From contig NZ_QZWZ01000005.1 of the NCBI RefSeq assembly GCF_003601975.1, positions 62,001 through 126,000 of the forward strand: 64,000 nucleotides of DNA, given 5' to 3'. The translations under genes were made by a program, and so were the position numbers. The DNA is from Mesorhizobium waimense (lineage in GTDB: Bacteria > Pseudomonadota > Alphaproteobacteria > Rhizobiales > Rhizobiaceae). The notes beneath the pieces were generated by a model. The model worked only from the letters and a program-made list of their open reading frames with translations. It did not search any database and was not told the origin of the DNA. Positions 1 through 9,541 of the stretch are shown here, piece by piece. How positions within the stretch are numbered: the first letter of the stretch is position 1; each line of letters begins with the position of its first letter.

Positions 1-3000
1 TGGTACATCGTCATCGGCCCGCCAGGTGCCGGCAAGACGACCGCGCTGGTCAATTCGGGCCTGAAATTTCCGCTTGCCGGTTCGGGCGATGCCCAGCCGG
101 TGGCCGGCGTCGGCGGCACGCGGTCCTGCGACTGGTGGTTCACCGACGAGGCCGTGCTGATCGACACCGCCGGGCGCTACACGATGCAGGAGTCCGACGC
201 ACAGCGCGACAAGAGCAGTTGGCTCGCCTTCTTGTCGCTGCTCAAGACGCACCGCGCCCGGCAACCGATCAACGGCGTCATTCTGGCAATTAGTCTGGCC
301 GATCTCATCAGCCTCGACGATCAGAAACTCGAGGCCCATGTCACGGAGATCCGCAGTCGTCTGCGCGAAGTCTACGAGACACTGAAAATCCAGTTTCCGG
401 TGTATCTGCTTTTCACCAAGGCCGATCTTGTTTCCGGGTTCATGGACTATTTCGGCGACTTCGACGAAGCGCGCCGGCGCAAAGTCTGGGGCGCGACCTT
501 CCAGACCGCGGATCGCAACAAGAACATGGCTGGCGAGGCCGCCACGGAATTCGACGCACTGGCAAGCCAACTGGCGGAAGAGATCCCCGACCGCCTGCAG
601 GAAGAAGCCGATCCGGTCGCGCGCATCGCCATCTTCGGCTTTCCGGCGCAATTCGCCGCGCTGAGGAGCCGAATTTCCGGGTTTGTCACCGGCATATTCG
701 ATCCGGCCCGCAGCCAGGTGAACGTCACCCTGCGCGGCCTCTATTTTTCGTCGGGCACGCAGGAGGGAACGCCGATCGACCAGCTGCTGGGCACGATCGG
801 CCGCAGTTTCGGCAGCAGCTCCCAGGCGCATCTTTCCGGCACCGGCAAGAGCTTCTTTCTGCATGACCTGCTGACCGGCGTCATTTTCGCCGAGTCCGGC
901 TGGGTCTCCTACGACAGGGCGGCGGAGCGGCGTGCGGCGATCGCCAGATATGGCGGCTTTGGCGCGATCGCATTGATCGCAGCTGCGGTGCTGGGCACGC
1001 TGGCGCTGAGCTTTGCCGACAACAGGTCGCTGATCGATTCCACCACGCAAGCCATCAGCCAATATCGCCAGACGGCAGACGCGTTGCTCAAGAGCACGAC
1101 GGTTACCGACGTCGACCTCGAAAACGTCCTCGGCCCACTCGACCAGCTTCGCAACCTGCCTGCCGGGTATGAGACGGGTGACGTGCCGGCACCGGTCGAG
1201 GAAACCTTCGGCCTCAGCCAGCGCGAAAGACTGCTATCGGCATCAAAGGCGGCCTATCGTCAGGCGCTGGAGCGAACGTTCCGCTCGCGGCTGCTCATTC
1301 AGGCCGAACGCACGATCCAGGCCAAGATGGCTGATCCCGCCGCGCTCTACGAACCGTTGAAAATTTATCTGATGCTGGGCGGCAAGGCGCCGAAGGTCGA
1401 CGACGAGCTGATCGTTTCCTGGATGAGGCAGGATTGGGAGCAGAACCGGTATCCGGGCGAAAACAACCGCGAGGGACGGGCGCAACTCGAAAAGCATCTG
1501 CGCGCCATGCTTGCGCTGGACGACGCCTATGATCCGGTCTTCGAACTCAACCGGCCGCTTGTCGAAGCCGCGCAGCGCTCGCTCGGACGCATGAGCCTTG
1601 CCGATCGTGCCACGGCATTGATCAAATCGGCGATTTACGGGGCGGCACTGCAGGATTTTTCCGTTGCCGCGAAAGCCGGCCCGGAAGCACAGCTGCTGTT
1701 CGAGCGCATCGATAGCAGCGAGCTGTCGGATCTTCGCGTTCCCGGTCTCTACACGCATGCCGGCTTCAGTGACTTCTACCTCGGACAGCTCTCGCGCATT
1801 GCGCAGATGCTGGTCGACGACCAGTGGGTTCTGGGCGGCGGTGGCGAGCAGGGTGGCATCGACCAGGAATTGCTCAAGCTCGGCCCCGAACTGCTCGACC
1901 GCTACGGCAAGGAATTCGCCGCGGCATGGAACGCCATTCTCGACCAATTGAGATTCAAGGCGATGCTGAAGGATAAGCCGAACTACATTGCGCTGTCCGC
2001 CGCCTCCTCGCCAGGCTCGCCGATCGACCGGCTTTTTACCGCGATCGCCGATGAGACAGCTCTGACCCGGGACATCGGCCCTGGCAACGAGGCCGACACC
2101 GGCACGGCTCGAAACCAGCCGCAGGACACTGCGGATATCGCCAGGGGCCTGGCTCGCATCGGCTTACAGATCGGCAGCGGAAAATCGCAAAGCCGTGCCG
2201 GCACGGGAACCGCGGGCACGCAAGGCCAACATCCTGGCGCCAATATCGAGGCGCAGTTCAGGTCGTTCCAGGCTCTGGTGGGCGGCCCCGCCGGGCGCCG
2301 GCCGATCGATGCGCTGACCCAGAATTTCCGCGACATCCACCAGAGCCTGAAACTGGCGGTCGACGTCCCTTCGCAGACGGAACGCATCAACGCGAACCTG
2401 CAGCTGCAGATCGCCACGCTGCGCGCCAATGTCTCGCGTCTGCCCAAGCAACTCGCCCGGATGGTCAATGCCACGGCCGACGAGTTCGAGGGCAACGTCA
2501 CCGAGACCTCGGTGGCGAATTTGAACCAGGCGCTCGATCAGACGGTCACGCAGCCCTGCGAGGAGGCCGTCAACGGCCGCTATCCTTTTGCCAACAACGG
2601 CACAGAAGACATTGCGATGGCGGATTTCGCCAAATTGTTCGCACCCGGCGGCGTGATGGACCGGTTCTTCGCGCAGAACCTCGCTTCGCTGATCGACATG
2701 ACCGGCCAGGACTGGAGCTGGAAACAGGAGGCGCGCTTCGGACGCGACCTCTCGAAGTCGACCTTGAAGGACTTCCAGCTGGCTGCGGAAATCCGCACCG
2801 CCTTTTTCCCGCTCGGCGGATCGGTGCCCTCGATCAGTATCACCTTCACGCCGTTTTCACTGCATGGCGACGCCGATCAAGCGGTGCTCGACGTCGACGG
2901 ACAGACCGTCCAGAGCAGCCAGGCGGGCAACACGCCGAGCACGGTGGCCTGGCCGAACGGCACGGCGTCCTCGTCCGCCAGCCTCAGCCTCACGCCGGAA

Positions 3001-3213
3001 ATGCCGGGCCGCGAATCCGCCATCAAGTTCGACGGTCCGTGGGCGCTGAAGCGGCTGCTGGACAAGGCGGCCATCACTGGCAGCGAAGGCAATATGGCGG
3101 CGCGCTTTGTCATCGGCGGACGCGATGTCGCTTATACGTTGCAGGCCGGCTCGGGCCCCGTCCCCTTCCTGCTTCCCGCACTTTCCGCGTTCAGCTGTCC
3201 GAAAGCGTTTTGA
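1..3213 (+). CDS. tssM: T6SS membrane-complex protein TssM/IcmF, 5' end outside window
   Basis: The reading frame is open from the first base, so the gene begins upstream; 1070 residues are visible, against about 1150-1200 for the family. TssM is the inner-membrane ATPase-like subunit of the TssJLM complex that anchors the T6SS baseplate. Visible elements are a Walker A GPPGAGKTT at residues 6-14, a switch-like DTAGRY at 55-60, FTKADL near 139-144, and a membrane segment at about 317-338. A long periplasmic region follows, ending in the beta-rich C-terminal domain (GSVPSISITFTPFSL, FDGPWALKRLLDKA). The two N-terminal membrane helices expected of the family lie outside the window. The phosphatase and kinase downstream fit a T6SS locus with threonine-phosphorylation control. 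Family call is firm. Confidence 0.95.
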   Translation, partial: WYIVIGPPGAGKTTALVNSGLKFPLAGSGDAQPVAGVGGTRSCDWWFTDEAVLIDTAGRYTMQESDAQRDKSSWLAFLSLLKTHRARQPINGVILAISLADLISLDDQKLEAHVTEIRSRLREVYETLKIQFPVYLLFTKADLVSGFMDYFGDFDEARRRKVWGATFQTADRNKNMAGEAATEFDALASQLAEEIPDRLQEEADPVARIAIFGFPAQFAALRSRISGFVTGIFDPARSQVNVTLRGLYFSSGTQEGTPIDQLLGTIGRSFGSSSQAHLSGTGKSFFLHDLLTGVIFAESGWVSYDRAAERRAAIARYGGFGAIALIAAAVLGTLALSFADNRSLIDSTTQAISQYRQTADALLKSTTVTDVDLENVLGPLDQLRNLPAGYETGDVPAPVEETFGLSQRERLLSASKAAYRQALERTFRSRLLIQAERTIQAKMADPAALYEPLKIYLMLGGKAPKVDDELIVSWMRQDWEQNRYPGENNREGRAQLEKHLRAMLALDDAYDPVFELNRPLVEAAQRSLGRMSLADRATALIKSAIYGAALQDFSVAAKAGPEAQLLFERIDSSELSDLRVPGLYTHAGFSDFYLGQLSRIAQMLVDDQWVLGGGGEQGGIDQELLKLGPELLDRYGKEFAAAWNAILDQLRFKAMLKDKPNYIALSAASSPGSPIDRLFTAIADETALTRDIGPGNEADTGTARNQPQDTADIARGLARIGLQIGSGKSQSRAGTGTAGTQGQHPGANIEAQFRSFQALVGGPAGRRPIDALTQNFRDIHQSLKLAVDVPSQTERINANLQLQIATLRANVSRLPKQLARMVNATADEFEGNVTETSVANLNQALDQTVTQPCEEAVNGRYPFANNGTEDIAMADFAKLFAPGGVMDRFFAQNLASLIDMTGQDWSWKQEARFGRDLSKSTLKDFQLAAEIRTAFFPLGGSVPSISITFTPFSLHGDADQAVLDVDGQTVQSSQAGNTPSTVAWPNGTASSSASLSLTPEMPGRESAIKFDGPWALKRLLDKAAITGSEGNMAARFVIGGRDVAYTLQAGSGPVPFLLPALSAFSCPKAF

Positions 3214-3366
3214 GATGGCCTTTCAGTCCTTGACGATACCCTGCCCGGCCCACAGACCCCCGAGCCTTGATTTCGATACTCTAATGTTTGCGCTTGTGGC
3301 AGACTGGCGCATGCGAGCGCCCGACGGTGCGCCACAGAGGACGCTTGAGAAGCGCTTGGTGGCAAG
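3214..3366. other. gap between tssM and the phosphatase gene
   Basis: These 153 bases hold no recognisable gene. An ATG at 3215 opens a 51-codon frame that ends at 3370, overlapping the phosphatase start. Its peptide has no motif I recognise and no clear ribosome-binding site, so it is not called. TagF often sits at this place in T6SS loci, but none of its features are visible here. Confidence 0.4.
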
Positions 3367-4140
3367 TTGAACAATGTCGCCCTTCCCTTTGAGAGCTTCG
3401 GCGTCAGTCACAAGGGCTGTGTGCGCGAGCACAATGAGGACAACTATCTGGTCGAGCCGCAAACCGGCCTCTGGGTGGTGGCCGACGGCATGGGTGGACA
3501 TGAGGCTGGAGAGGTTGCTTCGGCCAGCATCGTCGATCATCTGGCAACGATCGGCATAGCCAGTTCGGCACCCGACCTTCGCGCACGCTTCGAGGACAGG
3601 CTGAGCCGGGCCAATGCCGAAATCCGCAGGATATCGCGAACACGCGGCATAACCATCGGCTCGACCTTCGCCGCCCTTCTGGCGATGGATGGGCGCTTTG
3701 CCTGCCTGTGGGCAGGCGACAGCCGTATCTACCTGATCCGCAACGCGTCGATCTCGCAGGTTTCGAGGGACCATACCGAGGTTCAGGAGCTTCTCGACCG
3801 CGGCGTCATCAGCGAGGCCGAAGCACTGACTTGGCCGCGCCGCAATGTCATCACCCATGCGGTCGGTGTCAGCGATGATGTCGTCATCGATTTCCAGCAG
3901 GGCGAGCTCATGCCGGGCGACATTTTCGTGCTCGGCACCGATGGGCTGACGGCGCATGTCAGCGACGCCGAGATCGAGGCCGCGGCGGTGTCGGGCAAAC
4001 CGCGCGCGGCATGCGAAAGCCTGCTTCAAACGGTGCTGGCGCGCGGCGGAACCGACAATGTCACCATCGTGCTGGTGAAGATCGGCGATGCGCGCAACGG
4101 GCAGACGCTGCATCCGAGCCAGCACAGAACAGAGAATTGA
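3367..4140 (+). CDS. PP2C-family Ser/Thr protein phosphatase, T6SS-associated
   Basis: This 257-residue protein is a PPM/PP2C metal-dependent phosphatase. The metal-binding motifs are present: HNEDN at about 22-26, DGMGGHE at 40-46, GDSRIY at 118-123, GTDGLT at 190-195 and GTDNVT at 228-233. It has no membrane segment, so it is cytosolic. In T6SS loci such a phosphatase (PppA in Pseudomonas) reverses phosphorylation by the partner Ser/Thr kinase, and that kinase gene starts 5 bases downstream. The start is TTG at 3367, preceded by a GGTGGCAAG stretch; no ATG gives the conserved N-terminus. R. leguminosarum has a similar phosphatase-kinase pair at the end of its imp cluster, from memory. The family is certain; the exact start is less so. 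Confidence 0.93.
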   Translation: MNNVALPFESFGVSHKGCVREHNEDNYLVEPQTGLWVVADGMGGHEAGEVASASIVDHLATIGIASSAPDLRARFEDRLSRANAEIRRISRTRGITIGSTFAALLAMDGRFACLWAGDSRIYLIRNASISQVSRDHTEVQELLDRGVISEAEALTWPRRNVITHAVGVSDDVVIDFQQGELMPGDIFVLGTDGLTAHVSDAEIEAAAVSGKPRAACESLLQTVLARGGTDNVTIVLVKIGDARNGQTLHPSQHRTEN

Positions 4141-4145
4141 GGCTG

Positions 4146-6605
4146 ATGAGCGCCGACGACAAGACGCGAATCTCGCCGAACCTGGCCAGCACCGGCGTGG
4201 GCACGCAGCTCAGCGGCATCTACGAACTCGACGAGCGCATTGCATTCGGCGGTATGGGTGAGGTCTACCGTGGCCACAACATTCAGACCGGCGACCATGT
4301 CGCGATCAAGATCGTCTTGCCCGAGTTCGCCCGCGACCAGACGATACTGTCCCTGTTCAAGAAGGAAGCGTCGATCCTCAATCACCTATCGCATGACGCG
4401 GTCGTTCGCTACCACGTCTTCACCATCGATCCAGGCATTGGCCGCCCCTACCTCGCCATGGAGTTCGTCGACGGTGAATCGCTGTTCGACGTCATGCGGC
4501 GCGGCGCCATGGCGCTGCAGGACGTGCGCAAGCTGTGCCATCGCCTCGCCTCCGGCCTGAGCGCAGTGCACCAGGCGGGTGCCATACACCGCGACCTCTC
4601 TCCCGATAACATCATCCTGCCAGGCGGCCGGGTCGACCGCGCCAAGATCATCGATTTCGGCATCGCGCGTTCGGCGACCGTGGGCGGCGAGACGCTGATC
4701 GGCGGAAAGTTCGCTGGAAAGTACAATTATGTTTCGCCCGAGCAACTTGGCCTCTACAGCGGCGATGTCAGCGAGCAGTCCGATATCTACAGCCTGGGAC
4801 TGGTGCTGGCCGCGGCGCTCCGCGGCAAGCCGATCGACATGAGCGGCTCCCAGTTCGAGATCGTGGAAAAGCGCCGGACCGTCCCTGACCTCTCAGACAT
4901 CGATGCCGATTTCAGGGACATTGTCGAAGCGATGCTGCAGCCGGATCCGCGCGACCGGCCGGCCAGCATGGCTGAAATCGCCAGGATGACTCGCGACGAC
5001 ACCGACAGCGAAGCAACGGCGCCGCCGGCCTCGCTTAAGCCGCGCGAGCGGCCGGGCTTGCCACGAGCTGGAGGAACATTGGCGCCTGGCTCCAGAACCC
5101 AGGAGCAGCCTTCAAGGGCCCCCGACGGACAGCGCTTCGTTCCGCATGTCCGACCCGCGCATCTGTCCGAACCGCGACCTTCGGCCGCCGCCCCACGCGC
5201 GGTCGCGCCTCCTGCCGCCGCAAAGCCCGCAAGGATCCGAAACATCGCGATCGCCGCCGTGGCGGCTTTGGCCGTGGTATCGGGGGCGGGCGTCTATCTC
5301 AGCGGCATCCTGACGCCGGTGCCGCCAGCGCCTGCCGGCAAGACAACGCTTTCGGTGCCGGAGGCACCAAAGCCGGCCCCGAACGATAGCGCGTCCAACG
5401 CGCCGGAATCGGCAAAGCCGACACCGCCAGAGCAGCCTCAAGCGCAGACAACTGCGCCGCCTGCTGAAAATCAGGCGGATACCGTGGCCGGCCAAAAGCC
5501 GGAGCCTGCACAGCCGCCCGAACCTCTCCCGCCAGTCGAGGAAACCCCGAAGCCGACGGCAAGCGAGACGCAAGCGCCAATCGAACTGGCGCCGGCCGAA
5601 AAGGTGCCGCCGGCAAACCAGCCGGAGGCCGTGACAGGCGACAGCCAGGAGACGGTTACGCCGCCCGCCAAGGCCGCTCCCGCCCCGCCACCCGTCAAAG
5701 TCGCACCTGCCCCGACACCGGCCGAGAAAGCTGTGACACCGCCTCCGCCGCAGCCGGACATCGTGGTGACCCAGAAGCCCGAGCAACCGGCGGGCCAGCC
5801 CGCGAAGCCTAATACTACGGCGCAAACGTCACAACCGGACGCAAGCCAGCCGGAAGCCACGACCACACCAGCGCCGCCAACCGAACCGCCTGCGGCCGAG
5901 CAGCCGGACGACACAGATGTCGCCCTGAACGTGCCCAAGCCGGAAACGCCGCCGGCACCGCCCCCCGTCGGCGCGATGGCGCTGCGCGCCTCCTGGGTGC
6001 GCGACTTCGGCGGCGGCGACTGTTTCTATGCGACCCTCACGGCCGCGACCGACAAATCCGCCGCGATCGAGGGATTTGGCACGCAAGTCCAGCCCTTCGA
6101 ACGCATGCTGCATGACTTCCAGGCGAGGTTCCAGGTCGAGCCTGACATCAGCGTCCGCCTCATCGAACCGACCCAGTGCGAGATCACCAGTTTCCTGAGC
6201 TTTCTAGGCCGGACCGCCGCCGACAAGCCTGAGCTCGTTCTCGATCGGACATCGGTGCCGGACGGCTCGCCGATCGGCGGCACGCTGGTGACGCATGGCG
6301 GCCTGATCTCCAGCGTGCTGCTGATCGACCACAAGGGCATGGCCTTCAACCTTGACGACCGTATGGTCGTGCAATCGGACAGAGCGACCTTCAAAATCCC
6401 GATCGGCCTCGGCGCCGCCGACAAGGCGGCCGGCAAGGCCGTGCCGCAGATCATCCTGGTGATCACCGGCCCGCAGGACATCCAGGCGGCGGCCTTCTCC
6501 GCGCCGACGCCGGCCTCGGTGGTGCTGCCCAAGATTCTCGAGGAGATCGAGACCAGCGGATCAGAATTCTCCGCCACCGCCAAATATTTCCGGCTCGGCG
6601 GGTAG
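4146..6605 (+). CDS. membrane Ser/Thr protein kinase with Pro-rich linker, T6SS-associated
   Basis: This is an 819-residue receptor-like eukaryotic-type kinase. The kinase domain covers about residues 25-285: glycine loop FGGMGEVY (35-42), VAIK lysine near 55, catalytic loop HRDLSPDN (about 149-156), DFG near 170 and YVSPEQ near 197. The lysine usual after HRDL is a serine here. A membrane helix lies at about 362-384. About 225 residues very rich in Pro, Ala, Glu and Lys follow, probably a periplasmic spacer. A C-terminal domain from about 611 contains WVRDFGGGDCFYA and TQCEITSFLSFL with paired cysteines. The ATG at 4146 lies just after the phosphatase stop and gives the usual N-terminus. It probably phosphorylates T6SS components such as Fha, opposing the phosphatase. 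The C-terminal domain may sense an envelope signal; that is inference. Confidence 0.93.
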   Translation: MSADDKTRISPNLASTGVGTQLSGIYELDERIAFGGMGEVYRGHNIQTGDHVAIKIVLPEFARDQTILSLFKKEASILNHLSHDAVVRYHVFTIDPGIGRPYLAMEFVDGESLFDVMRRGAMALQDVRKLCHRLASGLSAVHQAGAIHRDLSPDNIILPGGRVDRAKIIDFGIARSATVGGETLIGGKFAGKYNYVSPEQLGLYSGDVSEQSDIYSLGLVLAAALRGKPIDMSGSQFEIVEKRRTVPDLSDIDADFRDIVEAMLQPDPRDRPASMAEIARMTRDDTDSEATAPPASLKPRERPGLPRAGGTLAPGSRTQEQPSRAPDGQRFVPHVRPAHLSEPRPSAAAPRAVAPPAAAKPARIRNIAIAAVAALAVVSGAGVYLSGILTPVPPAPAGKTTLSVPEAPKPAPNDSASNAPESAKPTPPEQPQAQTTAPPAENQADTVAGQKPEPAQPPEPLPPVEETPKPTASETQAPIELAPAEKVPPANQPEAVTGDSQETVTPPAKAAPAPPPVKVAPAPTPAEKAVTPPPPQPDIVVTQKPEQPAGQPAKPNTTAQTSQPDASQPEATTTPAPPTEPPAAEQPDDTDVALNVPKPETPPAPPPVGAMALRASWVRDFGGGDCFYATLTAATDKSAAIEGFGTQVQPFERMLHDFQARFQVEPDISVRLIEPTQCEITSFLSFLGRTAADKPELVLDRTSVPDGSPIGGTLVTHGGLISSVLLIDHKGMAFNLDDRMVVQSDRATFKIPIGLGAADKAAGKAVPQIILVITGPQDIQAAAFSAPTPASVVLPKILEEIETSGSEFSATAKYFRLGG

Positions 6606-6685
6606 CATGGGCGCCCGATGGAACTCCGCCGCATGCGTTCTTCCTTCCCGCCCGTCCTCTCGCCCAAGCAACAGCGTGATTGGGC

Positions 6686-6755
6686 TAGAGCAATTCCAGG
6701 AAAAGTGCGTAGCGGTTTTCCGTCCGGAATTGCGTCAAAACAAAGAGATAGAGCG
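6686..6755. repeat. palindromic intergenic repeat, rhizobial type
   Basis: CAATTCC at 6691-6697 pairs with GGAATTG at 6726-6732, and GGAAAA at 6699-6704 pairs with TTTTCC near 6716-6721. The segment runs from TAGAGC to GATAGAGC. I recall near-identical copies being abundant between genes of Mesorhizobium and Rhizobium. It can fold as an imperfect hairpin in the RNA between the kinase and the DUF1036 gene. Only one clear copy is in this window. Confidence 0.6.
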
Positions 6756-6770
6756 CTGCTGACGGGGCGC

Positions 6771-7181
6771 ATGAAGCTTGCCGTGATCCTGGGCGCGGCA
6801 CTGCTGGCCATCCTGTCATCCAATCCCGCGCGCGCCGAATTCACCGTCTGCAACCAGACGCTCGACGTCGTCAATCTCGCCGTCGGCCAGAAGGTCGACA
6901 ATGCCGACCAGACCGACGGCTGGTGGACCATCGGCGCGAACCAGTGCGTAAACGTGATCCGCGAGGAGCTGACCAACCGCTACGTCTATATCTATGCGAC
7001 CGATGTCTTCGGTCATGCGATCCTGAACGGGTCGACCGAAATGTGCATCGAGCGACGGCGCTTCTCGATCCGCGGCATCGATGAATGCTGGCAGCGCGGC
7101 CATATCGCCGCGGGCTTTCTCGAAGTCGACACGCTCGAACAGGCGCGGTGGACGTTTTTCCTGACCGGAAGCAATCCGTGA
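6771..7181 (+). CDS. periplasmic DUF1036 protein
   Basis: This 136-residue protein has a signal peptide (MKLAVILGAALLAILSSNPARA, residues 1-22) and a compact domain typical of DUF1036: FTVCNQT, DGWWTIGANQCVNVI, RYVYIYA and conserved cysteines in TEMCIERR and GIDECWQRG. No activity is known to me for the family. The ATG at 6771 is chosen because it places the signal peptide at the N-terminus; an in-frame upstream extension crosses the intergenic repeat and has no signal. Its stop overlaps the GTG start of the peptidoglycan-hydrolase gene (GTGA), so the two are probably translationally coupled. That suggests a shared role at the cell wall, possibly in T6SS passage; this is inference. Confidence 0.85.
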   Translation: MKLAVILGAALLAILSSNPARAEFTVCNQTLDVVNLAVGQKVDNADQTDGWWTIGANQCVNVIREELTNRYVYIYATDVFGHAILNGSTEMCIERRRFSIRGIDECWQRGHIAAGFLEVDTLEQARWTFFLTGSNP

Positions 7182-9541
7182 CGCACAGCATCGACACCAG
7201 CTTCAAAGCAAAGAAGCAGGCACGCCTGGCGCTTCGCAGGCGCAGGCTGTGGCTGAGCCTCGCTGCCGGCTTCGCCGTGCTTGCGGTGATTTCGTTGGGC
7301 GTCGGCTTCTATCTTACCGCGGACTATTGGTCCTTTGGCGACGAGGACGAGGAACTGCATGCCGTCGAAGGCGCCGACGACGTGCCGGCCGACGCGTCGG
7401 TCTATGTGCCGGCCATCATCGATCTTGCCGGGGACCCTATGTGGATCACCCTTGCCCCCGATGCCGACACCTCGTCGAAGGCCCAGTCGATCGCGCGGCC
7501 GGCGGAGCTCGATCAGGCCGGCGTCTCTCCGCAGATCGAAATCCTGTCGGACGTGATGCTCAGCGCCAGTGAAAAATTCATGACCACCATCCCGTCGACG
7601 CAGGAGGATTTCGCATTCTTCCAGGCGCAGCGGCAGACCGCGCCGCCACCGTCCGGCGACGTGCCGTCCAGCGACGCGCCAGCCAGCGACCTGCAGAACG
7701 AACTTCAGCCATCGCCGGTAGCGGGAGAGGCTCCGGCCACTGCGCAGCCGCAGGCGGATGCCGACGATCCTGAAGCCGGCTGGGGCGAAACAATCGATGC
7801 CGGCGAGGCCGCCCTTCCCGCGTTCCAGAAGACCCAGATCGAAAACAACACCAGCGTCGCGACCGTCACCAGCGAGTATCAGCGCTTCGAGGCGACCGAA
7901 GACACGTTCGTGAAGATCCTCAACGATCGCAGCCTGGACAGCGTTGCGCTCGACGCGCATTTCTCCGCCGAGGATGCCAAACAGGCGGGAGAAGCCCTCA
8001 AAAGCCTGTTCAACCGAGACGGCCTGGAGCCGGGCTATGTCGTCGCCATGCGTGGGTTCAGGCCGACGCGCGAGACGACGACGATGTCGCTAATGCAGGT
8101 TTCGATCTACGCCAAGAACATCTTTGTCGGCACGCTGACGCGCAACGCCACGGGCGCATTCGTATCGGGTGTCGACCCTTGGGTGCGCGAGGATCTGTTC
8201 AACTATTCGGGGGCACAGGAGGAAGGCACGCACAAGCGGCAGTATCGCCTGCTTGACGCAATCTATTCGACAGCCGCGCGCAACAAGGTTCCGACCGGCG
8301 TGATCGGCGAAGCGATCATGTATCTGTCGAGAGGACAGGACCTGGATGCCTTCGCCAGCGAGGACCAGCGTCTGGTCCTGATCTATTCGCAAACACCGCG
8401 CGGCAAGAGTGAGACCGACGGGCGGGTCTTGTATGTCGGTGTGCAGGGTACGGAAAAAAGCCTCGACTGTTTCGTCTTCCAACAGAGCGACGGCCAGTTC
8501 GCCTGCGTCGGCGGCGACGATCAGGTACGCTCGCTGACGGTCACCAACGGCATGGTCACGCCGGTCAACGGCGTCATGACGTCGACCTTCGGCCCGCGCA
8601 AGCACCCAATTCTGGGGGTGGTTCGTATCCACAAGGGCGTCGATTGGGCGGCCCCCGTGGGCACACCGATCGCAGCCGCCTTCGATGGCGAGATCACCTT
8701 CCAGGGCGACGGCGGCGGTTACGGCAATCTGGTGAAGATCGCGAACAGCAACGGGCGCGAGACGCGCTACGCGCATATGCAGAAATTCGCGATAGCGAGC
8801 GGTGTCGGCACCAAGGTGAAGGCCGGCGACGTCATTGGCTATATCGGCACCACCGGCCTGTCGACCGGACCGCATCTGCATTTCGAACTCTATCAGAACG
8901 GCCAGGCGATCGATCCGCTCGGCAACGTGACCGCGGCAATCGCAACAACGAGCGATCCTGCCGTCGAAACGCTGACCGACCGTATCGTCCATGTCGAAAG
9001 CGGCGGCAGTGCCCGCGCCAAGAATCCGCTCTCCTCGGCAACCGGCGCCGGCCAGTTCATATCCAAGACCTGGATCCGGATGATGAACACCTACCGCCCC
9101 GATCTCGCCCGCACGCTGTCGACCGCCGATCTGCTCGCGCTGCGCTACGATGCCACGCTTTCGCGCGAGATGGTGCGCAACCTGGCGCGCGAAGGCGAAG
9201 CCTATCTCAGGGCGCGCGGCCACCAGATCACCGCCGGCCGGCTCTATCTCTGCCATTTCCTCGGCATGGAAGGCGCGCATCAGGTGTTGGCGTCGCCGGG
9301 GTCGTCGCAATTGAGCGCCGTGCTCGGGTCGGCCGTCATCCAGGCCAATCCGTTTCTCACCGGCAAGTCCGCCAGCTACGTCGTCGACTGGGCCGAAAGG
9401 AAGATGGGCCGCAAGCTCCCGCCGACGACCGGAACAGGCCAGGGAACGACCACGGTGGAAATCCGGCAGACATCGCCGGAGTTCGAAAAATACAAGCAGG
9501 CCGTCACGGCCCTCATAGGCTCGATTCAGAAGACTCTTTGA
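7178..9541 (+). CDS. membrane-anchored M23 endopeptidase with C-terminal lytic-transglycosylase-like domain
   Basis: This 787-residue protein starts at GTG 7178, which overlaps the previous stop and has GGAAG 6 bases upstream. A membrane helix at about 24-48 leaves the rest in the periplasm. A long acidic, low-complexity segment follows. The M23 (LytM/lysostaphin) domain at about 465-590 carries HKGVD (His485, Asp489) and HLHFE (His566, His568), so the zinc ligands look complete. After it comes a lysozyme/SLT-like domain at about 595-740: VESGGSARAKNP with probable catalytic Glu607, then SSATGAGQFISKTW. The protein may therefore cut both peptide stems and glycan strands. In a T6SS locus it probably opens the wall for the apparatus. 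Domain calls are from motifs; substrate and partner are inference. Confidence 0.9.
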   Translation: MTHSIDTSFKAKKQARLALRRRRLWLSLAAGFAVLAVISLGVGFYLTADYWSFGDEDEELHAVEGADDVPADASVYVPAIIDLAGDPMWITLAPDADTSSKAQSIARPAELDQAGVSPQIEILSDVMLSASEKFMTTIPSTQEDFAFFQAQRQTAPPPSGDVPSSDAPASDLQNELQPSPVAGEAPATAQPQADADDPEAGWGETIDAGEAALPAFQKTQIENNTSVATVTSEYQRFEATEDTFVKILNDRSLDSVALDAHFSAEDAKQAGEALKSLFNRDGLEPGYVVAMRGFRPTRETTTMSLMQVSIYAKNIFVGTLTRNATGAFVSGVDPWVREDLFNYSGAQEEGTHKRQYRLLDAIYSTAARNKVPTGVIGEAIMYLSRGQDLDAFASEDQRLVLIYSQTPRGKSETDGRVLYVGVQGTEKSLDCFVFQQSDGQFACVGGDDQVRSLTVTNGMVTPVNGVMTSTFGPRKHPILGVVRIHKGVDWAAPVGTPIAAAFDGEITFQGDGGGYGNLVKIANSNGRETRYAHMQKFAIASGVGTKVKAGDVIGYIGTTGLSTGPHLHFELYQNGQAIDPLGNVTAAIATTSDPAVETLTDRIVHVESGGSARAKNPLSSATGAGQFISKTWIRMMNTYRPDLARTLSTADLLALRYDATLSREMVRNLAREGEAYLRARGHQITAGRLYLCHFLGMEGAHQVLASPGSSQLSAVLGSAVIQANPFLTGKSASYVVDWAERKMGRKLPPTTGTGQGTTTVEIRQTSPEFEKYKQAVTALIGSIQKTL

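Noticed and set aside
3215..3370. 51-codon frame between tssM and the phosphatase gene
   Set aside because: No ribosome-binding site, no recognisable family, and it overlaps the phosphatase start.
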